Shown here piece by piece: positions 8,075 to 16,268 of a stretch of 64,000 nt of DNA (positions are counted from its first letter, which is position 1; every line of letters starts with the position of its first letter). The DNA comes from Bacteroidales bacterium (lineage in GTDB: Bacteria; Bacteroidota; Bacteroidia; Bacteroidales; P3), in contig JAGCVD010000009.1 of the NCBI GenBank assembly GCA_017962545.1, positions 19,447 to 83,446 of the forward strand, in the 5' to 3' direction. The notes beneath the pieces are model-generated. The model saw only the letters and a program-made list of their open reading frames with translations, had not been told where the DNA came from and ran no database searches. The translations under genes and the position numbers were made by a program.

Positions 8075-9288
8075 ATTTGATAGATGAAATAAAGGCGCTG
8101 GCACATGCACAGCGAGAGGAGGTGATAGAGTGGCGTCGTTGGATGCACCGCCACCCCGAGTTGAGCCAGGAAGAGTATGGTACTATGGCCTTCGTGGCTG
8201 AGCGGCTGACGGAGATGGGTCTTAAGCCCCGCACTGGCATCGGTGGCACTGGTGTAATGGCTATGTTGAAAGGAGAAGGGATAAAAGCGAAAGGTGAAAG
8301 AGATTATTGTGTGGCGCTTCGTGCCGACTACGATGCACTGCCCATCACTGAAGATACTGGCCTGCCATTCTCTTCGGAGAACCCTGGCGTGATGCACGCT
8401 TGCGGCCACGATATGCATACATGCTCTTTGTTGGGTGCCGCTAAAATACTCTGCCAGTTGCGCAACCGACTACAGGGTGACATTATGTTCATCTTCGAGC
8501 CTTCGGAGGAGAAATACCCAGGAGGCGCACGTATGATGATGGACGATGGACTTTTCGAGGAGGTATTGCCAAACGAAATCTACGCATTCCATTGTCTGCC
8601 TGAGATGGACTGCGGTCGTGTGGGGATGCGCAAGGGACGCTATATGGCCTCTACTGACGAACTCTACTGGACAGTCAAGGGTAAAGGTGGCCACGGAGCT
8701 ACGCCTCACCTCAGTGTCGACCCTATTGTCGTTGCCAGCCATATCGTAATCGCTCTCCAACAGGTGGTCTCACGCAATGCTGTCCCCATGATGCCGACGG
8801 TGCTTACCATCGGAAAAATACAAGAGCAGGGTGGTCGCACCAACATTATCCCCGACACGGTGAAGATGGAAGGTATTATCCGCACTTTCGATCCCGAGTG
8901 GCGCCTCGAAGCACATGAGAAGATACGCCATATCAGCACTGGCGTAGCCGAAGCCATGGGTGCTGAGTGCGACCTCTTTATCGACTACGGATATCCTCCA
9001 GTCATCAATGACGATGCCTGTACTCAGCAAGTCCATGACAACTCCTGCGCTTACCTTGGTGCCGACAATGTTGAATGGCTTGACTTACGCATGACTGCCG
9101 AGGATTTTTCTTTCTATCAGCAACGCATACCGTCGTGCTACTTCCGCATCGGCATCCATGAACCCGGTACCCCGTTCTGCAACCTGCATCGACCCAACCT
9201 TATCGTTGACGAGCGCAGCCTTGAGTTGGCCAACGGCCTTATCGCATACAATGCCATCATGGCTTTGAACAATAGAATTAAAAAGTAG
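8071..9288 (+). CDS. M20-family metallopeptidase / amidohydrolase (hippurate hydrolase type)
   Basis: A 405-residue cytoplasmic zinc hydrolase of the M20D type, which removes acyl or aminoacyl groups from amino-acid conjugates. It begins with the family pattern EVIEWRRWMHRHPELSQEE, and the metal site is MHACGHDMHT near residues 107-116, with EPSEEKYPGG as the catalytic Glu block. A lid domain follows (KGKGGHGATPHLSVDPI) and then a late TAEDFSFYQ. The ATG overlaps the flavodiiron stop (ATGA) and the MATE gene follows directly. The oddity is residues 66-77, GEGIKAKGERDY, in a loop that is normally short before VALRADYDALPI: the DNA there is five degenerate 7-base units, apparently an in-frame repeat insertion. 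Confidence 0.9.
   Translation: MNLIDEIKALAHAQREEVIEWRRWMHRHPELSQEEYGTMAFVAERLTEMGLKPRTGIGGTGVMAMLKGEGIKAKGERDYCVALRADYDALPITEDTGLPFSSENPGVMHACGHDMHTCSLLGAAKILCQLRNRLQGDIMFIFEPSEEKYPGGARMMMDDGLFEEVLPNEIYAFHCLPEMDCGRVGMRKGRYMASTDELYWTVKGKGGHGATPHLSVDPIVVASHIVIALQQVVSRNAVPMMPTVLTIGKIQEQGGRTNIIPDTVKMEGIIRTFDPEWRLEAHEKIRHISTGVAEAMGAECDLFIDYGYPPVINDDACTQQVHDNSCAYLGADNVEWLDLRMTAEDFSFYQQRIPSCYFRIGIHEPGTPFCNLHRPNLIVDERSLELANGLIAYNAIMALNNRIKK
8268..8302. repeat. In-frame heptamer array, 5 degenerate copies (GAAAGGN)
   Basis: Five contiguous 7-base units GAAAGGA, GAAGGGA, TAAAAGC, GAAAGGT, GAAAGAG lie inside the M20 peptidase gene and encode a Lys/Glu/Gly-rich loop ahead of the conserved strand VALRADYDALP. 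Confidence 0.7.
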
Positions 9289-10695
9289 ATGGACAACACC
9301 AAGGAGTTGGAGACTAGACCTGTTGGTAGCTTGCTGTGGCAGTATGCCCTGCCTGCCGTCATCACCCAGGTGGTGGCGTCGGTCTACAACATCGTCGACC
9401 GCGTGTTCCTCGGACAATATGTCGGTGCACTCGCTATTGCCGGCCTGGCCATCACTATGCCTATCATGAATATCATCCATGCTCTCGGATCGTTGGTGGG
9501 CGCAGGCTCCAGTGCCCGTATGAGCATTGTGTTGGGTCGCAAGGATGTGCGCTGGGCCGAGAAAATCTTGGGCAACAGCCTGCTGCTCACATTCTTCTTT
9601 GGAGCCATCTTCCTCACGGGCGGCTATTGCTTCATGGACGACATTCTTCATCTCTTCGGCGCCTCGGGTGAGACTGTCGGCTATGCCCGTGAATATATGC
9701 TCATCGTGCTGCCAGGAATGTTCTTCACCACTCTCAGTTTTAACCTCACAGGTCTTATCCGCGCCAGCGGCTATCCGACCAAGAGCATGTGGATTATGGC
9801 AGGCGGCGCCATCCTCAATATCTTCCTTGACGCTCTCTTTATTATGTTACTGGATTGGGGTATAGCTGGTGCCGCTTGGGCTACCACCATCTCAATGACC
9901 TCCACCTCGGTGGCGGCAGTGTTGCATTTCGTCCATCCGAAGTCTTTCATCCGCTTCCGTCGCCACGCTTGGGCTCCGAAACTCTACATCTTCCGTAATA
10001 TACTGCTCATAGGTATGAGTCCTTTCCTGATGAATCTGGCAGCCTCGCTCGTTGTGGCTCTGCTCAACAGCCAGCTTATTCATTATGGCGGCGACTTGGC
10101 CGTAGGAGCCTATGGCATCGTCAATACCTTCGGCGCTTTTATGGTGATGCTCATCTTCGGCATCTGTCAGGGTATGCAGCCCATTGCGGGTTACAATTAC
10201 GGTGCCGGCCATAACCGTCGTCTGCGTGACGTCTACGTGCTGGCTATGAAGTGGGCGGTGGCTGTCGGCACCCTTGGCGCCCTGTTGGCCATGATTGTAC
10301 CACGGCTCATCTTGCAGGCCTTCACAACCAGCGGTGAACTGATCGACATCGGTGTTCCCGCCATGCGCTACCTCAACGTGATGATGCCTTTGATAGCTTT
10401 CACCATCACTAACTCGCAGTTCTTCCAGAGCATCGACAAACCTTGGATATCCATCGTCACCAGTCTCTCACGCCAGTTGCTCTTCCTGATTCCGTTGATG
10501 TATATCATCCCAGGCCTCTTCGAGGTTGCCGGTGGCAAAGGCCTGACGGGTATGTGGGCCACCTGTACCATCTGTGACGTGTTGGGAACCCTTCTGGCGG
10601 CGGCATTGTTGATGACACAACTCAAGGTCTTCCGTCCGGGCTATGTGCCGCCCGAGCGCAAGCCACGCAAGGAATTGGGTCCTAAGGAATCTTAA
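9289..10695 (+). CDS. MATE-family multidrug/sodium efflux transporter
   Basis: A 468-residue inner-membrane transporter with about twelve hydrophobic helices in two six-helix halves. Recognisable MATE blocks are LLWQYALPAVITQVVASVYN, FLGQYVGALAIAGL, AGSSARMSIVLGR and, in the second half, GICQGMQPIAGYNYGAG. These proteins export drugs or metabolites in exchange for Na+ or H+; the substrate is not predictable. The ATG follows the M20 stop with no gap, and the Y-family polymerase gene follows after 6 bases, so a flavodiiron-M20-MATE-polymerase transcript is likely. The C-terminal tail is basic and hydrophilic. Nothing suggests damage. Confidence 0.92.
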   Translation: MDNTKELETRPVGSLLWQYALPAVITQVVASVYNIVDRVFLGQYVGALAIAGLAITMPIMNIIHALGSLVGAGSSARMSIVLGRKDVRWAEKILGNSLLLTFFFGAIFLTGGYCFMDDILHLFGASGETVGYAREYMLIVLPGMFFTTLSFNLTGLIRASGYPTKSMWIMAGGAILNIFLDALFIMLLDWGIAGAAWATTISMTSTSVAAVLHFVHPKSFIRFRRHAWAPKLYIFRNILLIGMSPFLMNLAASLVVALLNSQLIHYGGDLAVGAYGIVNTFGAFMVMLIFGICQGMQPIAGYNYGAGHNRRLRDVYVLAMKWAVAVGTLGALLAMIVPRLILQAFTTSGELIDIGVPAMRYLNVMMPLIAFTITNSQFFQSIDKPWISIVTSLSRQLLFLIPLMYIIPGLFEVAGGKGLTGMWATCTICDVLGTLLAAALLMTQLKVFRPGYVPPERKPRKELGPKES

Positions 10696-10701
10696 TGACT
10701 C

Positions 10702-11889
10702 ATGTATTGTCTGCACATAGACTGCAATGCTTATTTTGCCTCGTGCGAGATAGCTACCCGTTCGGAGTTGGAAGGCAAGCCTGTTGTGGTGGCCAACGAC
10801 AATGAGAACGGCGGAGGAGTCATTCTGGCGCTCAATGGCGAGGCGAAAGCGTTGGGTTTGTCGCGAGGTATTCCCCTTTTCAAGGTGCGCCAAAAGTTGC
10901 AGGCAGAGCAGGTGGTGATATGTACTGCTGACCACAGGAAATACCGCCGCATCTCGCAGGCTATCATGGACGAGGTGATAAAACAAGGCATTGTGCAGGA
11001 TTTTGTCCAGTATTCTGTCGATGAGTTCTTTGGTACACTGCCTTTGGATGACCCTAACGAGCTGCGGCTCTACGTTGCCAAGGTGCGCGACCTGATTTGG
11101 CAGAGCAATCATATACCCGTCGGGTGCGGCCTGTCGCAGACCTACACGCTGGCCAAGGTGGCCACCCATTTTGCTAAACGTCATCAAGGCTATGGCGGCA
11201 TCTGCGTTCTGTCGCCCGAGAAGCGTGAACGAGCCCTGTCGCTGTTGACTGTGGGTGAGGTCTGGGGTATAGGTCGGCAGAACCGCCGCCATCTTGAAGC
11301 GGCGGGTTTCCATACAGCACTTGATTTTGCCAGAGCCCCTGAATCGGTGATTCTTAAGTTGCTCAATACGGCAGGTGTGCATACGTGGCAGGAGCTAAAC
11401 GGCATGCCGGCCATTACGCTCGTCACCCGTGAACGGCAGAAGTCGATTATGCAGAGCCACACCTTTGCCGTGATGATTAAAGAGAATGAGCCTCTGGCAC
11501 AAGAGGTGGCTACATTCGCCAGCCGATGTGCTGTCACGCTTCGTCACCAGGAGAGTCTCTGCTCTGTAGTGACGGTTTTTGTATCCACCAACCGCTATCG
11601 TGATGACCTGCCCCAGTATCGCAGCCAGGCTACCTGCCGTCTGGAGAAACCTACCGCCGACACCCCAGCCATCATCAAGGCAGCTACCGCGTTGTTAGAC
11701 GGACTCTATCGTCAGGGGTACCTGTACAAGCAGGCCGGCGTGGTGCTCTCAGGCATAGTGCCCGACGAAGGGCACCAATTGGACCTCTTCTCAGTCGAAG
11801 CCGACGAGAGAAGACAGCGTCTGATGTCGGTCGCTGACAGCATCAATAATAAATTCGGCCCTGACAGCGTCACTTTTGGCAAGCGTTAG
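10702..11889 (+). CDS. Y-family translesion DNA polymerase (UmuC/DinB-like)
   Basis: A 395-residue error-prone polymerase that copies past damaged bases. Catalytic carboxylates are D7 in CLHIDCNAYFASCE and D107-E108 in YSVDEFFG. The fingers/palm block VVVANDNENGGGVILALNGE is followed by EAKALGLSRGIPLF; then come the helix-hairpin-helix block VGEVWGIGRQNRRHLE and a little-finger domain. The C terminus GPDSVTFGKR is UmuC-like. The finger segment reads TADHRKYRRIS where UmuC usually has a SSNYELY-type sequence, so it may be a divergent subfamily. No umuD or lexA-like gene accompanies it, and no SOS box was recognised. It follows the MATE gene by 6 bases and is probably the last gene of that unit. 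Confidence 0.88.
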   Translation: MYCLHIDCNAYFASCEIATRSELEGKPVVVANDNENGGGVILALNGEAKALGLSRGIPLFKVRQKLQAEQVVICTADHRKYRRISQAIMDEVIKQGIVQDFVQYSVDEFFGTLPLDDPNELRLYVAKVRDLIWQSNHIPVGCGLSQTYTLAKVATHFAKRHQGYGGICVLSPEKRERALSLLTVGEVWGIGRQNRRHLEAAGFHTALDFARAPESVILKLLNTAGVHTWQELNGMPAITLVTRERQKSIMQSHTFAVMIKENEPLAQEVATFASRCAVTLRHQESLCSVVTVFVSTNRYRDDLPQYRSQATCRLEKPTADTPAIIKAATALLDGLYRQGYLYKQAGVVLSGIVPDEGHQLDLFSVEADERRQRLMSVADSINNKFGPDSVTFGKR

Positions 11890-11898
11890 CGCTTTTTT
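11881..11898 (+). terminator. Short hairpin plus T-run at the polymerase stop
   Basis: AAGCG-TTAG-CGCTT followed by TTTT forms a 5-bp stem that includes the stop codon of the polymerase gene. The stem is short, so termination may be partial. Confidence 0.45.
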
Positions 11899-11948
11899 GT
11901 TTTGTTCGGCATAATAATCGGAGTGCTGGCACGTTATCTATTATAATT

Positions 11949-12992
11949 ATGGAAATCTACGACAACTATTCCCTTAAGGGACTCAATACTTTCGGCATCG
12001 ACGTGAGGGCGCGGCGTGTCATATTCCTTCGGGGTAGCACGCTCGACGAGCCGTTTCGCTTCATGTATGATGTGGAGGAACTGCTGAAGAGCGACTTCCG
12101 TCAGGCACCCTATATGGTCATCGGTGAGGGCAGCAACCTCGTCTTTACAAAGGACTACGAAGGGACGCTCATCAAAATTGGCGAGGCGGTGTTCCACGGC
12201 GACGGCTCCTCCCGCCGGGGAGATAACGATGTCCACTACAGGTATCTCACCGTGGGGGCGCGTATGCTCACCGACGAGATGGTGCGTATCAGCGTTGGCT
12301 ACAAGTATTATGGCATGGAGAACCTGTCGGCCATCCCAGGTAACATCGGTGCCGCAGTAGTGCAGAATGTCGGCGCCTACGGTGTGGAGATGAAGGACAT
12401 AGTGGAGACTGTCGACGCCATTGACCTCATGAGTGGTGGGCAACGTTCTTTCACAGCCGAAGAGTGCGCCTTTGGCTACCGCACGTCGCTCTTTAAGCAG
12501 CAGGCGGGCCGCTGGCTCATCTGGCGAGTGAAGCTGCGTCTCAACAAGGAGTTCCGCCCTATACTAACTTACAAAGCTTTGGCTGACGAGCTGCAGCGAC
12601 GTGGTATCGGCGAGCCCACGCAACAGCAGGTGCGCGACATCGTCACAGAGTTGCGATGGAGCAAACTGCCACGACCCGAGGAATACGGGTCCGCTGGCAG
12701 TTTCTTCAAGAATCCTGTGGTCGACGAGGTTTTGGCCACGAACTTAAAAAAGGAATATCCGGATATGCCGCTATATCCGGGCAATAAGCTCTCGGCTGGC
12801 TGGCTGATAGACCGTGCGGGTTGGAAGGGGAGAACCCTTGGCCACGCGGGTGTGTGGCCTAAGCAGGCTCTGGTGCTTTACAACGCCGGCGGATGCACTG
12901 GTCAGGAAGTGGTGGACCTCGCACAAGCGATAAAAAAGGATGTGAAACAGAAATTCGGCGTCACCCTCGAACCCGAAGCAATAATAATTTAG
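11949..12992 (+). CDS. murB: UDP-N-acetylenolpyruvoylglucosamine reductase
   Basis: A 347-residue FAD enzyme that reduces enolpyruvyl-UDP-GlcNAc to UDP-MurNAc with NADPH, the second committed step of peptidoglycan synthesis. The NTFGIDVRA start, the FAD-binding loop GEGSNLVFTKDYEG and AIPGNIGAAVVQNVGAYG are typical. The catalytic Ser block is YGSAGSFFKNP, and the end has KLSAGWLIDRAGWKG followed by the final Glu region TLEPEAIII. The length and the extra segment between FAD and substrate domains fit a type I (E. coli-like) MurB. The ATG at 11949 is preceded by an AT-rich leader. The next gene starts 2 bases after its stop, so the two are likely co-transcribed. Confidence 0.95.
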   Translation: MEIYDNYSLKGLNTFGIDVRARRVIFLRGSTLDEPFRFMYDVEELLKSDFRQAPYMVIGEGSNLVFTKDYEGTLIKIGEAVFHGDGSSRRGDNDVHYRYLTVGARMLTDEMVRISVGYKYYGMENLSAIPGNIGAAVVQNVGAYGVEMKDIVETVDAIDLMSGGQRSFTAEECAFGYRTSLFKQQAGRWLIWRVKLRLNKEFRPILTYKALADELQRRGIGEPTQQQVRDIVTELRWSKLPRPEEYGSAGSFFKNPVVDEVLATNLKKEYPDMPLYPGNKLSAGWLIDRAGWKGRTLGHAGVWPKQALVLYNAGGCTGQEVVDLAQAIKKDVKQKFGVTLEPEAIII

Positions 12993-12994
12993 TT

Positions 12995-13642
12995 ATGGAA
13001 AAGACAGAGAAATTTTGGCAGTGGTTTCAGGACCACAATGAACAGCTGATATCCCTGGGCGACCTTGACGAGAAAGGACGCCAAGAGTTGGAGAACGCCC
13101 TGCAGTACCAGCTCACCAAATACTGCGACGGCCTGACCTACGAGATGGGTGACCCCACCGCCGACGGACGCACGCTGACTTTCACCGCCGAGGGTGACAC
13201 CGACCTCTTCCGTTATGTGGTGGAACTCGTCGATGCGGCGCCCGATCTCGACTGGTGGCAGTTTGTGGCTTTCAAGCAGCCCATGGGCACCGACCTCAAG
13301 GTGCGTTTCGACAAGATGCTCTTCGAGACCAAGAAGATGTACTTCCAGCAGCTGGAGTGTGAAGAAGAACCTGAGATGCTGGGACTGCGCATCGCCGTCC
13401 CCTTTGAATCCTCCCCTAAGGTAGGGGAGGTGCCCGAAGGGCGGAGGGGTATGGACGACGAGGATTTCCAAGTGGGTGTCTATGTTACCCTCGAGGCCCT
13501 CATCGGCGAGTTCGACTGTGCCACCCTCATCGGCTACATGGAGACCGTCCCTGTGCCTGCCGAGCCTTTCAAGGCGGGTTTCCAGCCGTTGGACGACCTG
13601 TCCAAGTTCGTCGAGTGGTTCAAGGCCAAACGTGACGAGTGA
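12995..13642 (+). CDS. Conserved hypothetical protein with an in-frame palindromic repeat
   Basis: A soluble acidic protein of 215 residues with no signal peptide and no recognised catalytic motif. It is rich in Trp, Asp and Glu (KFWQWFQDHNEQLISLGDLD near the start, DFQVGVYVTLEALIGEF later). This resembles small uncharacterised cytoplasmic proteins found in Bacteroidales, but I cannot name a family with certainty. The frame can be extended upstream to 12893, but the ATG at 12995, two bases after the murB stop, gives a sensible start. Residues 139-152 (SSPKVGEVPEGRRG) are encoded by a palindromic GC-rich element that also occurs in the split M23 gene, so this stretch is probably a later in-frame insertion. 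The sialidase gene starts one base after its stop. Confidence 0.75.
   Translation: MEKTEKFWQWFQDHNEQLISLGDLDEKGRQELENALQYQLTKYCDGLTYEMGDPTADGRTLTFTAEGDTDLFRYVVELVDAAPDLDWWQFVAFKQPMGTDLKVRFDKMLFETKKMYFQQLECEEEPEMLGLRIAVPFESSPKVGEVPEGRRGMDDEDFQVGVYVTLEALIGEFDCATLIGYMETVPVPAEPFKAGFQPLDDLSKFVEWFKAKRDE
13411..13450. repeat. Palindromic repeat element inside a CDS (copy A)
   Basis: CTCCCCTA-AGG-TAGGGGAG (8-bp inverted repeat, 3-base centre) is followed by GTGCCCGAAGGGCGGAGGGG. The same two modules recur near 44127-44171. Here they are translated in frame within the hypothetical protein. Confidence 0.75.
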
Positions 13643-13643
13643 C

Positions 13644-14774
13644 ATGAAAAGGATGATGCTTTGGGTCGCTGTAGCGCTGACATTGTTCGTCGGCTGCAGA
13701 AAACCTGATGGTGGACCCGAGCCTTCCAAGGAGCCTTATCTCGACAGCGTCTGTCTCTACCAAATGGGCGACTACGGGTCGCAGTTTTGGCGTATCCCGG
13801 CGCTGCTGTGTCTCGACGATGGCACCCTGTTGGCTGTCAACGACAGGCGTAAGTACAGCTACAAGGACCTGCCGGAGGATATTGACATCGTCTGCCGCCG
13901 TTCGACCGACAACGGCACCACCTGGAGCGAACCGCAGACCATTGTTGCGGGCACGGGCTATAAGCAGGGCTATGGCGACCCCGCGCTGGTGCAGTGCGAG
14001 AATGGCGACGTGCTTTGCTTTTTCGTAGGAGGTAATGGCCTTTGGGCCTCCACCGAGGCCGACCCCATCCGCAGTTATGTATGCCGCAGCAGTGACTGCG
14101 GCCTCACCTGGAGCGCTCCAGAGGAGATTACTTCGCTCATCTGGGGCAGTCAGGCGGTGAATGCTGCCTGCCGCAATTACAAGGCCTCCTTCTTCGGTTC
14201 GGGCAACGCCCTCCGACTGAGTAAAGGTCCCCACAAGGGGCGCGTGCTGGTGGCTGCCGCCCTGGGACGCAAGAATGTCAACAAGATCGACAACTTTGTG
14301 GTCTACAGCGACGACAATGGACAGACGTGGAATGTCTCCGCCAAGGCCTTCACCGAGGGTGACGAGGCCAAGCTGATGGAGCTGGCCGACGGCACGGTGC
14401 TTGTCAGCGTGCGGCGCAGTGGCGCAAGAGGTTACAACCACTCCGCCGACGGCGGCGAGACTTGGGGGACCCAGGGCACGTGGCCCGAGATGACTGTCAA
14501 CGCCTGCAACGGCGACATGTTGCGCTTGGACGACAGCACCTTATTGCATTCTCTGCCCAACTCCATGCAACGCGAGGATGTCAGCATTTTCATCTCCAAC
14601 GACGAAGGGGACAGCTGGCACTCTCCGGTGCGGCTGGTCGACGGACCGTCGGTATACTCGTCGCTGACGCTCCTGGCCGACGGCGAGATAGGCTGTTTTG
14701 TTGAGAAAGGTCCCGACACGGGCTGTGAACTTTGGCTCTACCGTTTCAACCGCGAATGGCTTTTTAATTTTTAA
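13644..14774 (+). CDS. Sialidase (GH33-like) lipoprotein
   Basis: A 376-residue exported enzyme predicted to release terminal sialic acids from host or dietary glycans. The start MKRMMLWVAVALTLFVGC is a lipoprotein signal with the acylated Cys at 18, so it is probably anchored in an outer or inner membrane. The sialidase Arg block is QFWRIPALL (RIP motif). Five Asp boxes are visible: STDNGTTWS, SSDCGLTWS, SDDNGQTWN, SADGGETWG and SNDEGDSWH, implying a six-bladed propeller. The catalytic Tyr/Glu pair cannot be assigned with certainty by eye. The ATG lies one base after the preceding stop. The last residues LFNF and the stop codon are read from a TTTTTAA heptamer array, so the natural C terminus may have been replaced by the repeat. 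No sialic-acid catabolic genes are adjacent. Confidence 0.87.
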   Translation: MKRMMLWVAVALTLFVGCRKPDGGPEPSKEPYLDSVCLYQMGDYGSQFWRIPALLCLDDGTLLAVNDRRKYSYKDLPEDIDIVCRRSTDNGTTWSEPQTIVAGTGYKQGYGDPALVQCENGDVLCFFVGGNGLWASTEADPIRSYVCRSSDCGLTWSAPEEITSLIWGSQAVNAACRNYKASFFGSGNALRLSKGPHKGRVLVAAALGRKNVNKIDNFVVYSDDNGQTWNVSAKAFTEGDEAKLMELADGTVLVSVRRSGARGYNHSADGGETWGTQGTWPEMTVNACNGDMLRLDDSTLLHSLPNSMQREDVSIFISNDEGDSWHSPVRLVDGPSVYSSLTLLADGEIGCFVEKGPDTGCELWLYRFNREWLFNF

Positions 14775-14781
14775 TTTTTAT
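14761..14781. repeat. Heptamer array, 3 copies (TTTTTAA), supplies the sialidase stop
   Basis: TTTTTAA, TTTTTAA, TTTTTAT begin inside the last codons of the sialidase gene, and the second unit contains its TAA stop (14772-14774). Confidence 0.7.
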
Positions 14782-14803
14782 TTCTTGATTCTAAAAAAAG
14801 TCG

Positions 14804-14811
14804 TATCTTTG
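14804..14811 (+). promoter_or_regulatory. -7 box TATCTTTG for purA
   Basis: TATCTTTG matches TAnnTTTG; a weak -33 TTTC lies at 14781-14784, 19 bases upstream. The box is followed by GCATC, as at other promoters here, and by a heptamer array in the putative leader. Confidence 0.72.
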
Positions 14812-14823
14812 CATCGCGATTTT

Positions 14824-14865
14824 AGTGGGTAGTGAGTAGTGGGCGGTGAGTGGTAATAAGTGGTA
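14824..14865. repeat. Heptamer array, 6 degenerate copies (RGTGRGT), in the purA leader
   Basis: AGTGGGT, AGTGAGT, AGTGGGC, GGTGAGT, GGTAATA, AGTGGTA: six contiguous 7-base units between the predicted transcription start and the purA ATG at 14877. It would be part of the purA 5' leader RNA. Confidence 0.72.
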
Positions 14866-14876
14866 AATATTAGAAA

Positions 14877-16181
14877 ATGACGAAGATAGATGTTCTATTA
14901 GGACTCCAGTGGGGTGACGAAGGCAAGGGTAAGATTGTCGACGTGCTCACCCCGAACTATGATGTCGTGGCCCGTTTCCAGGGTGGCCCCAATGCTGGTC
15001 ACACCCTAGAGTTCAACGGCATGAAGCATGTGCTTCACATTATTCCCAGCGGTATCTTCCATCAGGACAAGCTTAACCTCATCGGCAACGGTGTGCTCAT
15101 TGAGCCGCGCATCTTCCGCCAGGAGATTGAGGGTATCGCCGAGAAGGGTGTCGATGCTACCAAGAATCTTTATATCAGCAAGAAGGCGCACCTTATACTA
15201 CCGTCGCACCGCATGATGGATGCCGCCAACGAGCAGGCCAAGGGCAATGCCAAGATAGGCTCGACGTTGAAAGGCATAGGCCCCGCCTATACCGACAAGA
15301 TTGCCCGCAATGGTCTCCGTGTGGGCGACACGCTGGCGGGTGACTTCATTGAGCACTACGGCCAGCTCAAGCGCCAGCACCTGATGATGGCCCGCGCCAT
15401 GGGCTTCGACGTTGACAGTTTCCGCATCGACGGAATGACGCTGGGCGAGTACGAGCAACTCTGGATGGAGAGTCTGGCTACCCTCAAACGCTTCACCTTC
15501 GTCAACAGCGAATACTTCATTAACCGCTGCCTCAAGGACGGCAAGCGCGTCCTTGCCGAGGGTGCACAGGCCATGATGCTCGACATCGACTTCGGCACCT
15601 ATCCCTTCGTTACCAGTTCGAACACCATCACCGCTGGTGTTTGTACTGGTCTCGGTGTGGCGCCGAGCGCTATTGGCAAAGTGATGGGTATTACCAAAGC
15701 CTACTGCACACGTGTCGGCGCAGGTCCCTTCCCGACGCAACTTGATGACGAGATTGGCCGACAGCTCTGTGAACTCGGCCATGAATACGGCGCCACCACC
15801 GGCCGTCCGCGCCGCTGCGGCTGGATTGACATCCCCGCGCTGCGCTACGCCTGCATGGTCAATGGTGTCACCGAGCTCTACGTCACCAAGCCAGATGTGA
15901 TGAATGACTTCGAAACTGTCAATATGTGCACATCGTACAACATCGACGGCCAGTGCACTGACGAAATACCCTACGAGTACAACACCGCCGCCATCACGCC
16001 GGTGCTTACCGCCTTCGACGGCTGGCGTCAAGGCCTGCAGGGTATCGCCAGTTACGATGACCTGCCCGAGAACCTGAAAAACTTCCTCGCCGCCATCGAG
16101 CAGCAGGCGGGCGTCCCCATCGCCGCCGTCAGCATCAGCCCCGACCGCAAGGATGTGCTGTTTAAGGAGATAAGGAGTTAA
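14877..16181 (+). CDS. purA: Adenylosuccinate synthetase
   Basis: A 434-residue cytoplasmic enzyme joining IMP and aspartate with GTP to make adenylosuccinate, the first step from IMP to AMP. The GTP P-loop QWGDEGKGKIVD has the catalytic Asp14; the second catalytic residue is His42 in GPNAGHTLEF. Further signatures are IGSTLKGIGPAYTDK, VLAEGAQAMMLDIDFGTYPF and the aspartate-loop region TTGRPRRCGWIDIPAL. It has its own promoter at about 14804 and a 7-mer repeat array in the leader. The last codons (KEIRS) and the TAA stop are read from an octamer repeat array, which suggests the array has entered the 3' end of the gene. Confidence 0.97.
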   Translation: MTKIDVLLGLQWGDEGKGKIVDVLTPNYDVVARFQGGPNAGHTLEFNGMKHVLHIIPSGIFHQDKLNLIGNGVLIEPRIFRQEIEGIAEKGVDATKNLYISKKAHLILPSHRMMDAANEQAKGNAKIGSTLKGIGPAYTDKIARNGLRVGDTLAGDFIEHYGQLKRQHLMMARAMGFDVDSFRIDGMTLGEYEQLWMESLATLKRFTFVNSEYFINRCLKDGKRVLAEGAQAMMLDIDFGTYPFVTSSNTITAGVCTGLGVAPSAIGKVMGITKAYCTRVGAGPFPTQLDDEIGRQLCELGHEYGATTGRPRRCGWIDIPALRYACMVNGVTELYVTKPDVMNDFETVNMCTSYNIDGQCTDEIPYEYNTAAITPVLTAFDGWRQGLQGIASYDDLPENLKNFLAAIEQQAGVPIAAVSISPDRKDVLFKEIRS

Positions 16182-16218
16182 GGAGACTGGAGATAAGTAG
16201 TAAAGGAGATAAGGCAAT
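16163..16218. repeat. Octamer tandem array (TAAGGAGA) spanning the purA stop
   Basis: TAAGGAGA, TAAGGAGT, TAAGGAGA are contiguous, followed by degenerate units to about 16218. The purA stop codon (16179-16181) lies in the third unit. A related array with AGATAAGG units lies after rocD at 41971. Confidence 0.65.
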
Positions 16219-16268
16219 AGATGCAAGAAAACAGGATATAGCGATACTAAATAAGAAAACACACCGAT

